Below are positions 24,652 through 33,360 of a stretch of DNA of 64,000 nt, piece by piece. The number at the start of each line of letters is the position of its first letter. Positions within the stretch are counted from its first letter, which is position 1. The DNA is from Agathobaculum hominis (GTDB taxonomy: Bacteria; Bacillota; Clostridia; Oscillospirales; Butyricicoccaceae). The notes beneath the pieces were generated by a model that ran no database searches, was not told the origin of the DNA, and saw only the letters and a list, made by a program, of their open reading frames with translations. Both the position numbers and the translations under genes were made by a program. Location: contig NZ_JACOPK010000007.1 of NCBI RefSeq assembly GCF_014288055.1, positions 98,462 to 162,461 of the forward strand, read 5' to 3'.

Positions 24652-26097
24652 ATGATGACCAAAGAGCAGTATATTGAGTCTCTTCGCAAGCTGCATCTGA
24701 ACCTTTACATGTTCGGCAAGAAGATCGAGAACCCGGTTGATGACCCGGTTATCCGTCCGTCGCTGAACTCCTTCGCCGCTACCTATGAGCTGGCTGAGGA
24801 TCCGCAGTATGAAGATCTGATGACCGCTACCTCCCACATCTCCGGCAAGAAGATCAACCGCTTCACCCACATGCATCAGTCTACCGATGACCTGATCAAG
24901 AAGGTCAAGATGCAGCGTCTGCTCGGCCAGAAGACCGCAGCATGCTTCCAGCGCTGCGTAGGCATGGACGCTATGAACGCTGTTTTCTCCTCCACCTACG
25001 AGATCGACGAGGCATGCGGCACCAAGTACCACGAGAACTTCCTCAAGTTCCTCACCCGCGTACAGGACGAGGACCTTGCTGTTGACGGCGCTATGACCGA
25101 CGTCAAGGGCGACCGCTCTCTGGCTCCGTCCAAGCAGGCTGATCCGGATCTGTTCCTGCACGTTGTTGAGCGCACTCCGGACGGCGTTTACGTCACCGGC
25201 GCTAAGGCTCATCAGACCGGCTTTGTAAACTCTCACGAGGTTCTGGTCATGCCGACCATCTCCATGCGCGAGGGCGACGAGGACTACGCGATCTCCTTCG
25301 CAGTACCGACCGATTCTGAGGGCATCACCCTGATCTACGGCCGTCAGTCCTGCGACACCCGCAAGCTCGAGGAGTACAACGACATCGACGTCGGCAACAA
25401 AGTATACGGCGGCCACGAGGTCCTCGTAATCTTCGACCGCGTATTCGTTCCGAACGACCGCATCTTCCTCAACGGCGAAGTCAAGTTTGCCGGCATGATC
25501 GTAGAGCGCTTCGCAGGCTATCACCGTCAGTCTTACGGCGGCTGCAAGGTCGGCGTAGGCGACGTTCTGATCGGCGCTACCGCACTGGCTGGCGAAATGG
25601 CAGGCTCTGCAAAGGCTTCCCACGTCAAGGACAAGCTCATCGAGATGACTCACCTCAACGAGACCCTGTACTGCTGCGGCATTGCATGTTCTTCTCAGGG
25701 CACCAAGACCAAGGCAGGCAACTACCTGATCGATCTGCTGCTCGCAAACGTCTGCAAGCAGAACGTTACCCGCTTCCCGTACGAGATCGCTCGTCTGGCA
25801 CAGGATCTGGCAGGCGGCCTGATGGTTACCCAGCCGTCCGAGGCTGACTACCGCAACCCGGCTCTCAAGCCCTACATCGAGAAGTACCTCAAGGGCGTTG
25901 CTTCCGTTCCGACCGAGGACCGTATGCGTCTGCTGCGTCTGATCGAGAACATGACCATGGGTACCGCAGCTGTCGGCTATCTGCCCGAGTCCATGCACGG
26001 CGCAGGCTCTCCGCAGGCTCAGCGTATCATGATTGCCCGTCAGTCCAACCTCGAAATGAAGAAGGAACTGGCTAAGAAGATCGCTCGCATCCAGTAA
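24652..26097 (+). CDS. abfD: 4-hydroxybutyryl-CoA dehydratase / vinylacetyl-CoA delta-isomerase
   Basis: A 481-residue [4Fe-4S]/FAD enzyme converting 4-hydroxybutyryl-CoA to crotonyl-CoA by a radical mechanism. The cluster ligands known from the Clostridium aminobutyricum enzyme (Cys99, Cys103, His292, Cys299) align one residue earlier here: Cys98 and Cys102 (ACFQRC), His291 (GYHRQ) and Cys298 (YGGC). The active-site Glu256, Tyr295 and Lys299 are also present. All key residues are intact, so the enzyme should be active. It connects succinate or GABA-derived 4-hydroxybutyrate to the crotonyl-CoA step served by the genes at 28-31 kb. Confidence 0.97.
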   Translation: MMTKEQYIESLRKLHLNLYMFGKKIENPVDDPVIRPSLNSFAATYELAEDPQYEDLMTATSHISGKKINRFTHMHQSTDDLIKKVKMQRLLGQKTAACFQRCVGMDAMNAVFSSTYEIDEACGTKYHENFLKFLTRVQDEDLAVDGAMTDVKGDRSLAPSKQADPDLFLHVVERTPDGVYVTGAKAHQTGFVNSHEVLVMPTISMREGDEDYAISFAVPTDSEGITLIYGRQSCDTRKLEEYNDIDVGNKVYGGHEVLVIFDRVFVPNDRIFLNGEVKFAGMIVERFAGYHRQSYGGCKVGVGDVLIGATALAGEMAGSAKASHVKDKLIEMTHLNETLYCCGIACSSQGTKTKAGNYLIDLLLANVCKQNVTRFPYEIARLAQDLAGGLMVTQPSEADYRNPALKPYIEKYLKGVASVPTEDRMRLLRLIENMTMGTAAVGYLPESMHGAGSPQAQRIMIARQSNLEMKKELAKKIARIQ

Positions 26098-26111
26098 TCC
26101 AGAGCAATTCA

Positions 26112-26150
26112 CAGGCACTCATGGACCATAAACCGTGAGTGCCTGTATTT
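26112..26150 (+). terminator. Terminator after abfD
   Basis: CAGGCACTCA/TGAGTGCCTG arms (26112-26121, 26136-26145) and a short T-rich tail. Confidence 0.7.
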
Positions 26151-26181
26151 GCGATACAGTATGAAAGGGGATAACATACGC

Positions 26182-26463
26182 ATGCTGCACTGCACCGTGA
26201 AGTTCTGCGGCGGCTGCAATCCGCGCCACGATCGCGGCGAATGCTACAGCACTGTGCGTTCCGCCCTTTCGGATGCCGCCTCATTCTCCCTCCCGGAGGA
26301 GGGCGCGCATTACGACGTGCTGCTTATCATCCGCGGGTGCACCGGCTGCCCCTACCTCTATGAGGAGATCGAAGCCGACCACCGCATTGTTATCACATCG
26401 AGAGACGATATGCAGAGCGCGATCGACGAGATCCGCGCTGCCGCGTCGCATTCCGCCGGATAA
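26182..26463 (+). CDS. Small Cys-rich protein with CGGC and CTGC motifs
   Basis: A 93-residue protein with cysteines at CTVKFCGGCNPRHDRGECY (N-terminal 20 residues) and GCTGCPYLY (about residue 53). The pattern resembles thioredoxin-fold or CGGC-type metal-binding small proteins, and I know no tested function. The ATG at 26182 follows AAAGGGG. It lies alone between the abfD terminator and the CoA-transferase gene, on the same strand. In context it could assist Fe-S or metal handling for AbfD or act as a redox carrier; this is inference only. Confidence 0.75.
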   Translation: MLHCTVKFCGGCNPRHDRGECYSTVRSALSDAASFSLPEEGAHYDVLLIIRGCTGCPYLYEEIEADHRIVITSRDDMQSAIDEIRAAASHSAG

Positions 26464-26544
26464 ACGACGGAAACATTGGCCGCAGGAGGTTTTCCTTCCC
26501 CCTGCCCCGGCCAGGATTGCATTAACATTTAGGAGGAGATCAAC

Positions 26545-28113
26545 ATGAAGAAAGTAAGCATTATCTCCGCAGAGGAGGCCGCTCTCAAGGTTCAGGACGG
26601 CGACACCATCGCTACCGGCGGTTTCGTATCCTGCGCATGCCCGGAGACCCTGTCCAAGGCTCTTGAGAAGCGTTTTCTTGAGACCGGTCATCCGAAGGAT
26701 CTGACCCTGTTCTTCGCAGCAGGTCAGGGCCACCGCGACGGTACCGGCGGCGACCACTACGGTCACGAAGGCATGGTCAAGCGCGTTATCGGCGGTCACT
26801 GGGACCGTGCTCCCCGTCTGGGCGAGCTCGCTCTGAACAACAAGATCGAGGCTTACAACCTGCCGCAGGGCGTCATTTCTCATATGTACCGTGATATTGC
26901 CGCTCACAACATCGGCACCATCACCCACGTCGGCCTGAAGACCTTTGCTGACCCGCGCAACGGCGGCGGCAAGCTCAACGACGTTACCAAGGAAGACCTC
27001 GTAAAGGTTGTCAACATCGAAGGCCAGGAGCGCCTGCTCTACAAGGGCTTCCCGATCAACGTTGTATTCCTGCGCGCTTCCTACTGCGACGAGTACGGCA
27101 ACTGCACCGTACATCGCGAGATCGGTCCTCTGGACGTAACTGCAATGGCTCAGGCCTGCAAGAACTCCGGCGGCAAGGTAATCGTTCAGGTCGAGAAGAT
27201 CGTTCAGGGCGGCTCTCTGGATCCGAAGCTCGTTGCTATCCCGGGCATCTACGTTGACTCTGTCGTCGTAGGTACCGAAGAGGAGAACATGCAGTGCCTC
27301 GGCATGCCGTATGACGGCGCTCTGACCGGCGAGTTCCGCATTCCGGTCGACGCTATCCCGCCGATCCCGATGGACGCTAAGAAGATCATCGCCCGCCGTG
27401 CTGCTATGGAGCTGCCGAAGGACGCTATCGTCAACCTCGGCACCGGCGCACCGGAGAAGATCGCTAACGTTGCAGCTGAGGAAGGCATTTCCGACAACAT
27501 GACCCTGACCGTTGAGGCAGGTTCTATCGCAGGCGTTCCCTACGGCGGCACTCAGTTCGGCGCTGCTGCAAACGCAATGTGCATCATCCCGCACAACGTA
27601 CAGTTCGACTTCTATCAGGGCGGCGGCCTTGACGTTGCATTCCTCGGCCTGGCTGAGACTGCTCCGAACGGCGACCTGAACGTTTCCAAGTTCGGCACCC
27701 GTCTGGCTGGTGCAGGCGGCTTCATCGACATCACCCAGAACGCAAAGAAGGTCGTATACTGCGGCACCTTTACTGCAAAGGGCCTCAAGACCGAGTGCAA
27801 GGACGGCAAGCTGGTCATCACGCAGGAGGGCGCGAAGAAGAAGTTCGTAAAGCAGGTTGAGCATATCACCTTCTCCGGCGACTACGCGAACGAGGTTCAT
27901 CAGCCGGTTCTGTACATCACCGAGCGCTGCGTATTCGAGCTGCGTCCGGAAGGCATCACCCTGATCGAGATCGCTCCGGGCATCGACCTCCAGACCCAGA
28001 TCCTCGACCAGATGGAGTTCGAGCCGAAGATCGCTTATCAGGCAGACGGCACCATCAAGCTGATGGACGAGCGCATTTTCCACGAAGAGCTGATGGGTCT
28101 GACCATCGAATAA
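26545..28113 (+). CDS. Acyl-CoA:acetate/3-ketoacid CoA-transferase (fused alpha-beta, Pct/YdiF type)
   Basis: A 522-residue family I CoA-transferase with both AtoD-like (1-270) and AtoA-like (290-520) halves in one chain. The catalytic Glu lies in TVEAGSIAGVPYGG; the oxyanion-loop motif GGFVSCACPE is near residue 26. Relatives include propionate CoA-transferase (Pct) and YdiF, which accept short-chain acids. AGGAGG precedes the ATG. Placed between abfD and thl, it could activate 4-hydroxybutyrate for AbfD, or work on acetoacetate, lactate or propionate. It is a different clade from But at 18.9 kb. Codon use is highly biased. Confidence 0.9.
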   Translation: MKKVSIISAEEAALKVQDGDTIATGGFVSCACPETLSKALEKRFLETGHPKDLTLFFAAGQGHRDGTGGDHYGHEGMVKRVIGGHWDRAPRLGELALNNKIEAYNLPQGVISHMYRDIAAHNIGTITHVGLKTFADPRNGGGKLNDVTKEDLVKVVNIEGQERLLYKGFPINVVFLRASYCDEYGNCTVHREIGPLDVTAMAQACKNSGGKVIVQVEKIVQGGSLDPKLVAIPGIYVDSVVVGTEEENMQCLGMPYDGALTGEFRIPVDAIPPIPMDAKKIIARRAAMELPKDAIVNLGTGAPEKIANVAAEEGISDNMTLTVEAGSIAGVPYGGTQFGAAANAMCIIPHNVQFDFYQGGGLDVAFLGLAETAPNGDLNVSKFGTRLAGAGGFIDITQNAKKVVYCGTFTAKGLKTECKDGKLVITQEGAKKKFVKQVEHITFSGDYANEVHQPVLYITERCVFELRPEGITLIEIAPGIDLQTQILDQMEFEPKIAYQADGTIKLMDERIFHEELMGLTIE

Positions 28114-28188
28114 CGTCTGTATTTTGTGCATGATATGCAAGCGGCATATATTATTTTCATGCGAATTATATGAATTTAATATTTGCCC

Positions 28189-28217
28189 TTGCATTCTGCT
28201 CAAGAGTTTGATAAAAT
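28189..28217 (+). promoter_or_regulatory. Promoter of thiolase
   Basis: TTGCAT (28189-28194) and TAAAAT (28212-28217), 17-base spacer, 90 bases before the gene. Confidence 0.6.
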
Positions 28218-28306
28218 ATTAACGAACTCAGAAATCAATCGAGTTTTCATCACCGTGCGGCGGCATAGTTTTTTCGCCGCATCAGTAGAAAAGGAGAAAC
28301 AGCTAA

Positions 28307-29497
28307 ATGAACGTTTACATCTGTTCCGCTGCCCGTACTGCAATCGGCACTTACGGCGGCACCCTCCGCGATGTACACTCCTCCGAGCTTGGCACCGCTG
28401 CTGCAAAGGCAGCTATCGAGCGTGCAGGCGTTGACAAGGAAGCAATCGACGAGGTTCTGTTCGGTCAGGTACTGCAGGGCGGCGTAGGCCAGAACGTAGC
28501 ACGTCAGGTTTGCCTGAAGTCCGGTCTGCCGATCACCACCCCGGCTATGACCCTGAACAAGGTTTGCGCTTCCTCCATGCGTGCCATCTCCCTCGGCACC
28601 CAGATCATCCGTTCCGGCGAGAACAAGATGATGCTGGTAGGCGGCTGCGAGTCTATGTCCGGTGCTCCGTACATCTCCCGCGATACCCGCTGGGGTGCTC
28701 GCATGGGCGACAAGAAGCTGGTCGATATGATGGTATACGACGGCGTATTTGATGTATTCAACCAGTATCACATGGGCATCACCGCTGAAAACGTAGCTGA
28801 AAAGTACGGCATCACCCGTCAGATGCAGGACGAGATCGCTCTCGCTTCCCAGCAGAAGGCTGCTGCCGCTATCGCTAGCGGCCGCTTCAAGGACGAGATC
28901 GTTCCGATCGAAGTCAAGAAGAAGAAGGAAACCGTTATCTTCGATACCGATGAGCACGTAAAGCCGAACACCACTCTGGAGATCCTCGGCAAGCTGCGCC
29001 CGGCATTCAAGAAGGACGGCGGCACCGTAACCGCAGGCAACGCTTCCGGCATCAACGATGCAGGCGCTGCAATGATCATCGCTTCCGAGGAGTTCGTCAA
29101 GGCAAACGGTCTCAAGCCGCTGGCTAAGGTTCGTGCCTGGGGCTCTGTAGGCTGCGATCCGTCCATCATGGGCGTAGGCCCGATCGAGTCCACCCGTCAG
29201 GCTCTGTCCCGCGCAGGTCTGACCGTTGCTGACCTCGACCTGATCGAGTCCAACGAGGCATTTGCTGCACAGGCTGCTGCTGTTAACCGTGAGCTTGGCT
29301 TTGATATGGACAAGGTTAACGTAAACGGCGGCGCAATCGCTCTGGGCCACCCGATCGGCGCAGCAGGCTGCCGCATCACCACCACCCTGATCTACGAAAT
29401 GATCAAGCGCGACCTGACCATCGGTCTGGCTACCATGTGCATCGGCGGCGGTATGGGCGAAGCTATCATCGTCGAGCGCGACGAGCTCTGCAAGTAA
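28307..29497 (+). CDS. thlA: Acetyl-CoA acetyltransferase (thiolase)
   Basis: A 396-residue biosynthetic thiolase condensing two acetyl-CoA to acetoacetyl-CoA, the first step of the butyrate pathway. The acyl-accepting Cys87 is in NKVCASSMRA; the GHPIGAAG His and the MCIGGGMGEA Cys complete the active site. AAAAGGAG precedes the ATG. It is followed by a hairpin-rich noncoding block and then crt, all on the same strand. Confidence 0.97.
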   Translation: MNVYICSAARTAIGTYGGTLRDVHSSELGTAAAKAAIERAGVDKEAIDEVLFGQVLQGGVGQNVARQVCLKSGLPITTPAMTLNKVCASSMRAISLGTQIIRSGENKMMLVGGCESMSGAPYISRDTRWGARMGDKKLVDMMVYDGVFDVFNQYHMGITAENVAEKYGITRQMQDEIALASQQKAAAAIASGRFKDEIVPIEVKKKKETVIFDTDEHVKPNTTLEILGKLRPAFKKDGGTVTAGNASGINDAGAAMIIASEEFVKANGLKPLAKVRAWGSVGCDPSIMGVGPIESTRQALSRAGLTVADLDLIESNEAFAAQAAAVNRELGFDMDKVNVNGGAIALGHPIGAAGCRITTTLIYEMIKRDLTIGLATMCIGGGMGEAIIVERDELCK

Positions 29498-29504
29498 ATC
29501 TTGC

Positions 29505-29531
29505 TATAGGGGGCTTCAAAAGCCCCCTATA
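29505..29531 (+). terminator. Hairpin after thlA
   Basis: TATAGGGGGCT/AGCCCCCTATA perfect arms with a 5-base loop; no T-run follows, so it may act as a 3'-end stabiliser or weak terminator. Confidence 0.6.
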
Positions 29532-29533
29532 TA

Positions 29534-29741
29534 CCAAAATCAGTTCCGTGGAAACTGATTTTGGATACCCGAACGACGCCGCCCACGGCGGCTGGGTCGG
29601 GGTGTGCTCTCATCTTATCGCCGCACTGCGGCGGAATAAGGTTTAGAGGGCTACGGCCAAAACGCAGGTACACGCCCCGCGTTTTTACGAACAGGAACTC
29701 GTTCCTGCTCTCATTTGACTCAAACATCCTCCGGATGTTTG
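29534..29741. repeat. Structured intergenic element with six perfect hairpins
   Basis: Between thlA and crt lie six perfect inverted repeats in succession: 29534-29564, 29578-29592, 29619-29633, 29659-29685, 29692-29707 and 29721-29741. A 75-codon frame runs across it on the minus strand (29527-29754), but its product is Arg/Asn-rich and follows the hairpins, so I do not call a gene. The block looks like a dispersed repeat or a structured RNA leader for crt-hbd. Confidence 0.55.
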
Positions 29742-29811
29742 TCCGTCTCCGCATGGGGACGATCTCCGAGGGTCAGCCTTGGAGAACATATACTGAAAGG
29801 AAGTCTTAAAA

Positions 29812-30630
29812 ATGACTGACGTAGTAATCGAAAAAAAGGGCCATGTTGCCATCGTTAAGATCGAGCATATGAAGGCCATGAACGCTCTGTCCACCGACAT
29901 GTACGCTCAGCTCGAGGAAGCTTTCGACGAGCTGGCTAAGGATCTGGACAACGTTTACGCTGTCGTTCTGACCGGTTCTTCCACCGTCAACAAGAAGGGC
30001 AAGACCGTCAACTCCTTCGTTGCAGGCGCAGACATCTCCGAGATGGCTACCAAGACCTGTGAGGAAGGCAAGCTGTTCGGCAACGAGTCCAACCGCGTCT
30101 GCTGGAAGATCGAGAACTTCAAGCGCCCGGTCATCGCTGCAATCAACGGCTTCTGCCTCGGCGGCGGCTGCGAGCTGGCTATGTCCTGCGACATCCGTCT
30201 CGCTTCCGAGAACGCAACCTTCGGTCAGCCGGAAGTTGGTCTGGGCATCACCCCGGGCTGCGGCGGCACCCAGCGTCTGGCTCGCCTCGTAGGCGCAGGC
30301 AAGGCTAAGGAAATGCTCTACACTGCACGCGGCAACTACTCCGCTCAGGACGCTCTGGACATGGGTCTGGTTAACTACGTATATCCGCTCGAGAACCTGC
30401 TCGACGAGGCTGTAAAGCTCGCTGAGGAGATCGCTGCTCAGGCTCCGATCGCTGTTTCTCTGGTCAAGGAAGCTGTCAACGTTGGTCAGCAGACCGACCT
30501 GAACTCTGCTCTGAAGTTCGAGGGCAATGTCTTTGCACAGTGCTTCGCTACCGAGGACCAGAAGTACGGCATGGCTTACTTCCTCGACAAGAACCGCGAC
30601 AAGCCGGCCAAGGAATTCAAGAACAAGTAA
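29812..30630 (+). CDS. crt: Crotonase (3-hydroxybutyryl-CoA dehydratase)
   Basis: A 272-residue enoyl-CoA hydratase family enzyme. The CoA-binding oxyanion segments are seen as NSFVAGADISEM and GGGCELAMSCD, and the catalytic Glu region as GQPEVGLGITPG. It removes water from 3-hydroxybutyryl-CoA to give crotonyl-CoA. AAAGGAAG precedes the ATG. hbd follows 112 bases downstream after a hairpin. Confidence 0.96.
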   Translation: MTDVVIEKKGHVAIVKIEHMKAMNALSTDMYAQLEEAFDELAKDLDNVYAVVLTGSSTVNKKGKTVNSFVAGADISEMATKTCEEGKLFGNESNRVCWKIENFKRPVIAAINGFCLGGGCELAMSCDIRLASENATFGQPEVGLGITPGCGGTQRLARLVGAGKAKEMLYTARGNYSAQDALDMGLVNYVYPLENLLDEAVKLAEEIAAQAPIAVSLVKEAVNVGQQTDLNSALKFEGNVFAQCFATEDQKYGMAYFLDKNRDKPAKEFKNK

Positions 30631-30654
30631 TTTCCCTTGTGTACATCCGCATGA

Positions 30655-30677
30655 GGGGAGCTTCACCGCTCCCCTTC
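30655..30677 (+). terminator. Hairpin between crt and hbd
   Basis: GGGGAGC/GCTCCCC arms, weak T tail. A separate perfect palindrome TGATTTC-N3-GAAATCA lies just after it at 30683-30699 in the hbd leader. Confidence 0.6.
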
Positions 30678-30742
30678 TGCATTGATTTCCGAGAAATCAC
30701 AATCAAAGAACCGATGAGTGAGTAAGAGAGAGGTTTTATAAC

Positions 30743-31615
30743 ATGAAAGTATGTGTATTCGGCGCAGGCAATATGGGCGCACGCATTACGGAAGTTTTCC
30801 TGAACGCTGGCCATGACGTCACCATGATCGACATTAAGCCGGAGTTCACCGAGCGCGGCAAGACCGTCATCGCTCATGACTACGACTTTCTCGTAAAGAA
30901 GGGCAAGATGACCGAGGAGCGCAAGGATGAGCTTCTTGCTGCCCTCAAGACCACGGTAGACCGCAACGCCGCTGCCGACGCTGACTTCGTCATGGAAGTT
31001 ATTCTGGAGCGCATGGATCTGAAGAAGGATCTGCTCGAGGATCTGGACAAGATCTGCCCGGAGCACACCATCTTCGCTTCCAACACCTCCGCCCTGTCCG
31101 TAACCGAAATGGCTGCATGCATTCCGCACCGTTCGGACAAGTTCATCGGCTGCCACTTCTTCAACCCGGCTCAGATCATGAAGCTGGTTGAGGTTACCCG
31201 CGCACTTCAGACCTCGGATGAGACCTTCCAGACCGCGTTCGATCTGATGGCTTCTCTGGGCAAGACTCCGATTGCCGTTCACGAGGGTCCGGGTTTCGTT
31301 GTTAACCGCATTCTGATCCCGATGATGAACGAGGCTATGGGTATCGTTGCTGACGGTATCGCTTCCCCGGCTGACGTTGATGTTGCTATGCAGCTCGGCG
31401 CCGGCATGAAGTCCGGTCCGCTTCACACTGCTGACCTGGTTGGCCACGACGTTAACCTCGCTATCATGGAGACCCTGTACCACGAGACCGGCGACCCGAA
31501 GTATCGTCCGCATCCGCTGATGCGCCAGATGGTTCGCGCAGGCTGGCTCGGCGTTAAGACTGGCAAGGGCTTCTTCGAGTACGACGGCCCGTTCGGCAAG
31601 GAGATCGTCAAGTAA
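30743..31615 (+). CDS. hbd: 3-hydroxybutyryl-CoA dehydrogenase
   Basis: A 290-residue dehydrogenase with the NAD(P) fold FGAGNMGARITEVF at the N-terminus, the catalytic His in IGCHFFNPA, and a C-terminal helical dimer domain (PGFVVNRILIPMMNEA, TGKGFFEYD). It reduces acetoacetyl-CoA to 3-hydroxybutyryl-CoA. GAGAGG precedes the ATG. Together with thlA and crt it completes acetyl-CoA to crotonyl-CoA; no bcd follows here, so crotonyl-CoA reduction is encoded elsewhere. Confidence 0.97.
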   Translation: MKVCVFGAGNMGARITEVFLNAGHDVTMIDIKPEFTERGKTVIAHDYDFLVKKGKMTEERKDELLAALKTTVDRNAAADADFVMEVILERMDLKKDLLEDLDKICPEHTIFASNTSALSVTEMAACIPHRSDKFIGCHFFNPAQIMKLVEVTRALQTSDETFQTAFDLMASLGKTPIAVHEGPGFVVNRILIPMMNEAMGIVADGIASPADVDVAMQLGAGMKSGPLHTADLVGHDVNLAIMETLYHETGDPKYRPHPLMRQMVRAGWLGVKTGKGFFEYDGPFGKEIVK

Positions 31616-31644
31616 ATACAGTATTTTACTGAATTTTACGTAAC

Positions 31645-31687
31645 AAAAAAGACTGCTTTGCACAATGCACAGCAGTCTTTTTCTTTT
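31645..31687 (+). terminator. Strong terminator after hbd
   Basis: AAAAAGACTGCT/AGCAGTCTTTTT arms with T-run. Confidence 0.85.
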
Positions 31688-31806
31688 GTGATAATATTTT
31701 CTCGTGCGTTTTTATCTATTTTGCACAATCAGCCTCATATATCTTTGTTGCAAACGACAAAGTTGCTGAAATCATATGGTTTTTCGACATTAAATGCGTT
31801 ATAATA

Positions 31807-32334
31807 TTAACAAATTGGGAATAATTTATCAGCGAGCGCTGCGGACATCATAAAAGCTGCCAAATCCGCGCATAATGCTGCCGGAATTGCGTAACGGGTC
31901 CTCTTGAGTCCGAGATGTCCGGCATATAGACCGATGGTATAAATGCTTGTTTCCGACGATCCGAGCATGACTGCCGCGACGCGGCCGACATAGCTGTCCG
32001 GACCCGCGGTACGGATGAGTTCGCTCCCGAGCGCAAGTCCTCCTCCGCCGCTGATCGGTTTGAGCAGTGCGAGAGGAACGCACTCCTGCGGGATGCCGAG
32101 CAGATGGAACAGCGGCGCCAGCCACGCTGACGCAAGATCGATCGCGCCGGAAGCGCGCAGCATATATACCGCCGTCAGCATGCCGATCATCGTCGGCAGA
32201 ATGCCGACAGCTGTCTGCATTCCTTTTTTTGCCCCTTCTATGAAAACTGGAAATACCGCCGTTCCTCTGTATACAGCGTACATTGCTGTAAAGGCAAGCA
32301 GGAACGGTACGACCGCCGCCTGTAGGGTTTGCAA
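31807..32334 (-). CDS. spmB: Spore maturation protein B
   Basis: A 175-residue membrane protein of the nucleoside-recognition (Gate) family, matching SpmB in length and in motifs TAVGILPTMIGMLTAVYMLRASGAID and KPISGGGGLALGSELI, split here over helices. I chose TTG 32332-32334 because it gives the family N-terminus and has GAAGG about 11 bases upstream; the open frame to 32565 overlaps spmA. In Bacillus SpmA and SpmB are needed for spore core dehydration. Confidence 0.88.
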   Translation of the reverse strand: MQTLQAAVVPFLLAFTAMYAVYRGTAVFPVFIEGAKKGMQTAVGILPTMIGMLTAVYMLRASGAIDLASAWLAPLFHLLGIPQECVPLALLKPISGGGGLALGSELIRTAGPDSYVGRVAAVMLGSSETSIYTIGLYAGHLGLKRTRYAIPAALCADLAAFMMSAALADKLFPIC

Positions 32335-32368
32335 GGCATAACCTTCTTTCTTTAAACCGCAGGCAGCG

Positions 32369-32968
32369 CTATTTCTGATAATCAGCCTTCTCAGACGGAA
32401 AAACTGCACGGCCTGCCCTGCACAGCAGGAGCGCTGTCGCAACCGATACGACGGAGGCACCCCATACCGGCAGCATAATGTCAAACGGTTCCTGCGCCCC
32501 GCAGGCTGCCCGCACTGCGGCAACTGTGGACGGCACGAGCTGAATGGAAGCCGAATTGAGCACAATCAGTGTCAATACCGCGTCCGAAGCCGTATCGCTG
32601 CCGGACAATTTATGCAGTCGCGACGCGGCACGCAGACCGAGCGGAGTGGCGGCGTTCGACAGGCCCAGCAGATTTGCCGTGACATTCGCGCTCACCGCCT
32701 GCATCGCTTCGCTGTCCTCGGAGGCTTTTCCGAACAGCGGACGCAGCACCGGCATCAGGAACCGCGCGATAATATGGGTCAATCCGCTCTGCTGCATCAG
32801 TTCCATAATGCCGCTCCAGAAGCACATTAGTCCGGCGATGCCGATCGCAAGCGTTACTGCACCTGCGGCTCCTTCTGTGAGTGCGGCGGATACCTCAGAC
32901 AGCCGCCCCGTCACTGCTCCGCAGACAAACGCGAGAGCAAGAAATGCGGCCCACAGCACGTTCAGCAT
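32369..32968 (-). CDS. spmA: Spore maturation protein A
   Basis: A 199-residue Gate-family membrane protein with LMCFWSGIMELMQQSGL, NVTANLLGLSNAATPLG and TLIVLNSASIQLVPST segments typical of SpmA. The ATG at 32966-32968 follows GGGGGG; the frame to 33250 runs through the divergent AbrB gene and is not used. spmB begins 34 bases downstream, forming the usual spmAB pair. Confidence 0.92.
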   Translation of the reverse strand: MLNVLWAAFLALAFVCGAVTGRLSEVSAALTEGAAGAVTLAIGIAGLMCFWSGIMELMQQSGLTHIIARFLMPVLRPLFGKASEDSEAMQAVSANVTANLLGLSNAATPLGLRAASRLHKLSGSDTASDAVLTLIVLNSASIQLVPSTVAAVRAACGAQEPFDIMLPVWGASVVSVATALLLCRAGRAVFPSEKADYQK

Positions 32969-33061
32969 ACCATGCTGTCCCCCCTTTTCGACGCGAAATC
33001 CTTTGACGGATCGTGTATAGATGAAATGGAAAATGAAATGAAATTGAAGGAGTGTTTTAAC

Positions 33062-33304
33062 ATGAAATCCACCGGTATTGTCCGTAAGGTTGATGAACTC
33101 GGCCGTATCGTTCTTCCGATCGAGCTGCGCCGCACCATGGGAATCGACGTCAAGGACGCACTCGAAATCTACGTCGAGGGCGACACCATCATGCTCAGAA
33201 AATATGAGCCGTCCTGCGTATTCTGCGGCAACGCAAAGGATATTATCCACTTTAAGGGTAAGAATGTTTGCAGCACCTGCGCGCGCGAGCTTGGAATGCT
33301 CTGA
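33062..33304 (+). CDS. AbrB/SpoVT-type transition-state regulator with C-terminal CxxC pairs
   Basis: An 80-residue DNA-binding protein. Residues 1-50 are the swapped-hairpin AbrB domain (STGIVRKVDELGRIVLPIELR). The tail has two CxxC pairs (CVFCGN and CSTCAREL) that may bind zinc. AAGGAG precedes the ATG. It is divergent from spmAB and may regulate sporulation or transition-state genes. Confidence 0.92.
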   Translation: MKSTGIVRKVDELGRIVLPIELRRTMGIDVKDALEIYVEGDTIMLRKYEPSCVFCGNAKDIIHFKGKNVCSTCARELGML

Positions 33305-33360
33305 TACACATACTTATTCTGTTTATATGGGGTCGTTTCGCTGCGCGGAGCTGCCCCTTT

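Noticed and set aside
24577..26118. A 513-codon minus-strand open frame
   Set aside because: Antisense to abfD, whose cluster ligands are all intact.
26281..28203. A 640-codon minus-strand open frame
   Set aside because: Antisense to the CoA-transferase; long only because the coding strand avoids certain rare codons.
29527..29754. 75-codon minus-strand frame in the thl-crt intergenic region
   Set aside because: It is woven through six hairpins, so the conserved structure rather than a protein likely explains the sequence; no ribosome site seen.
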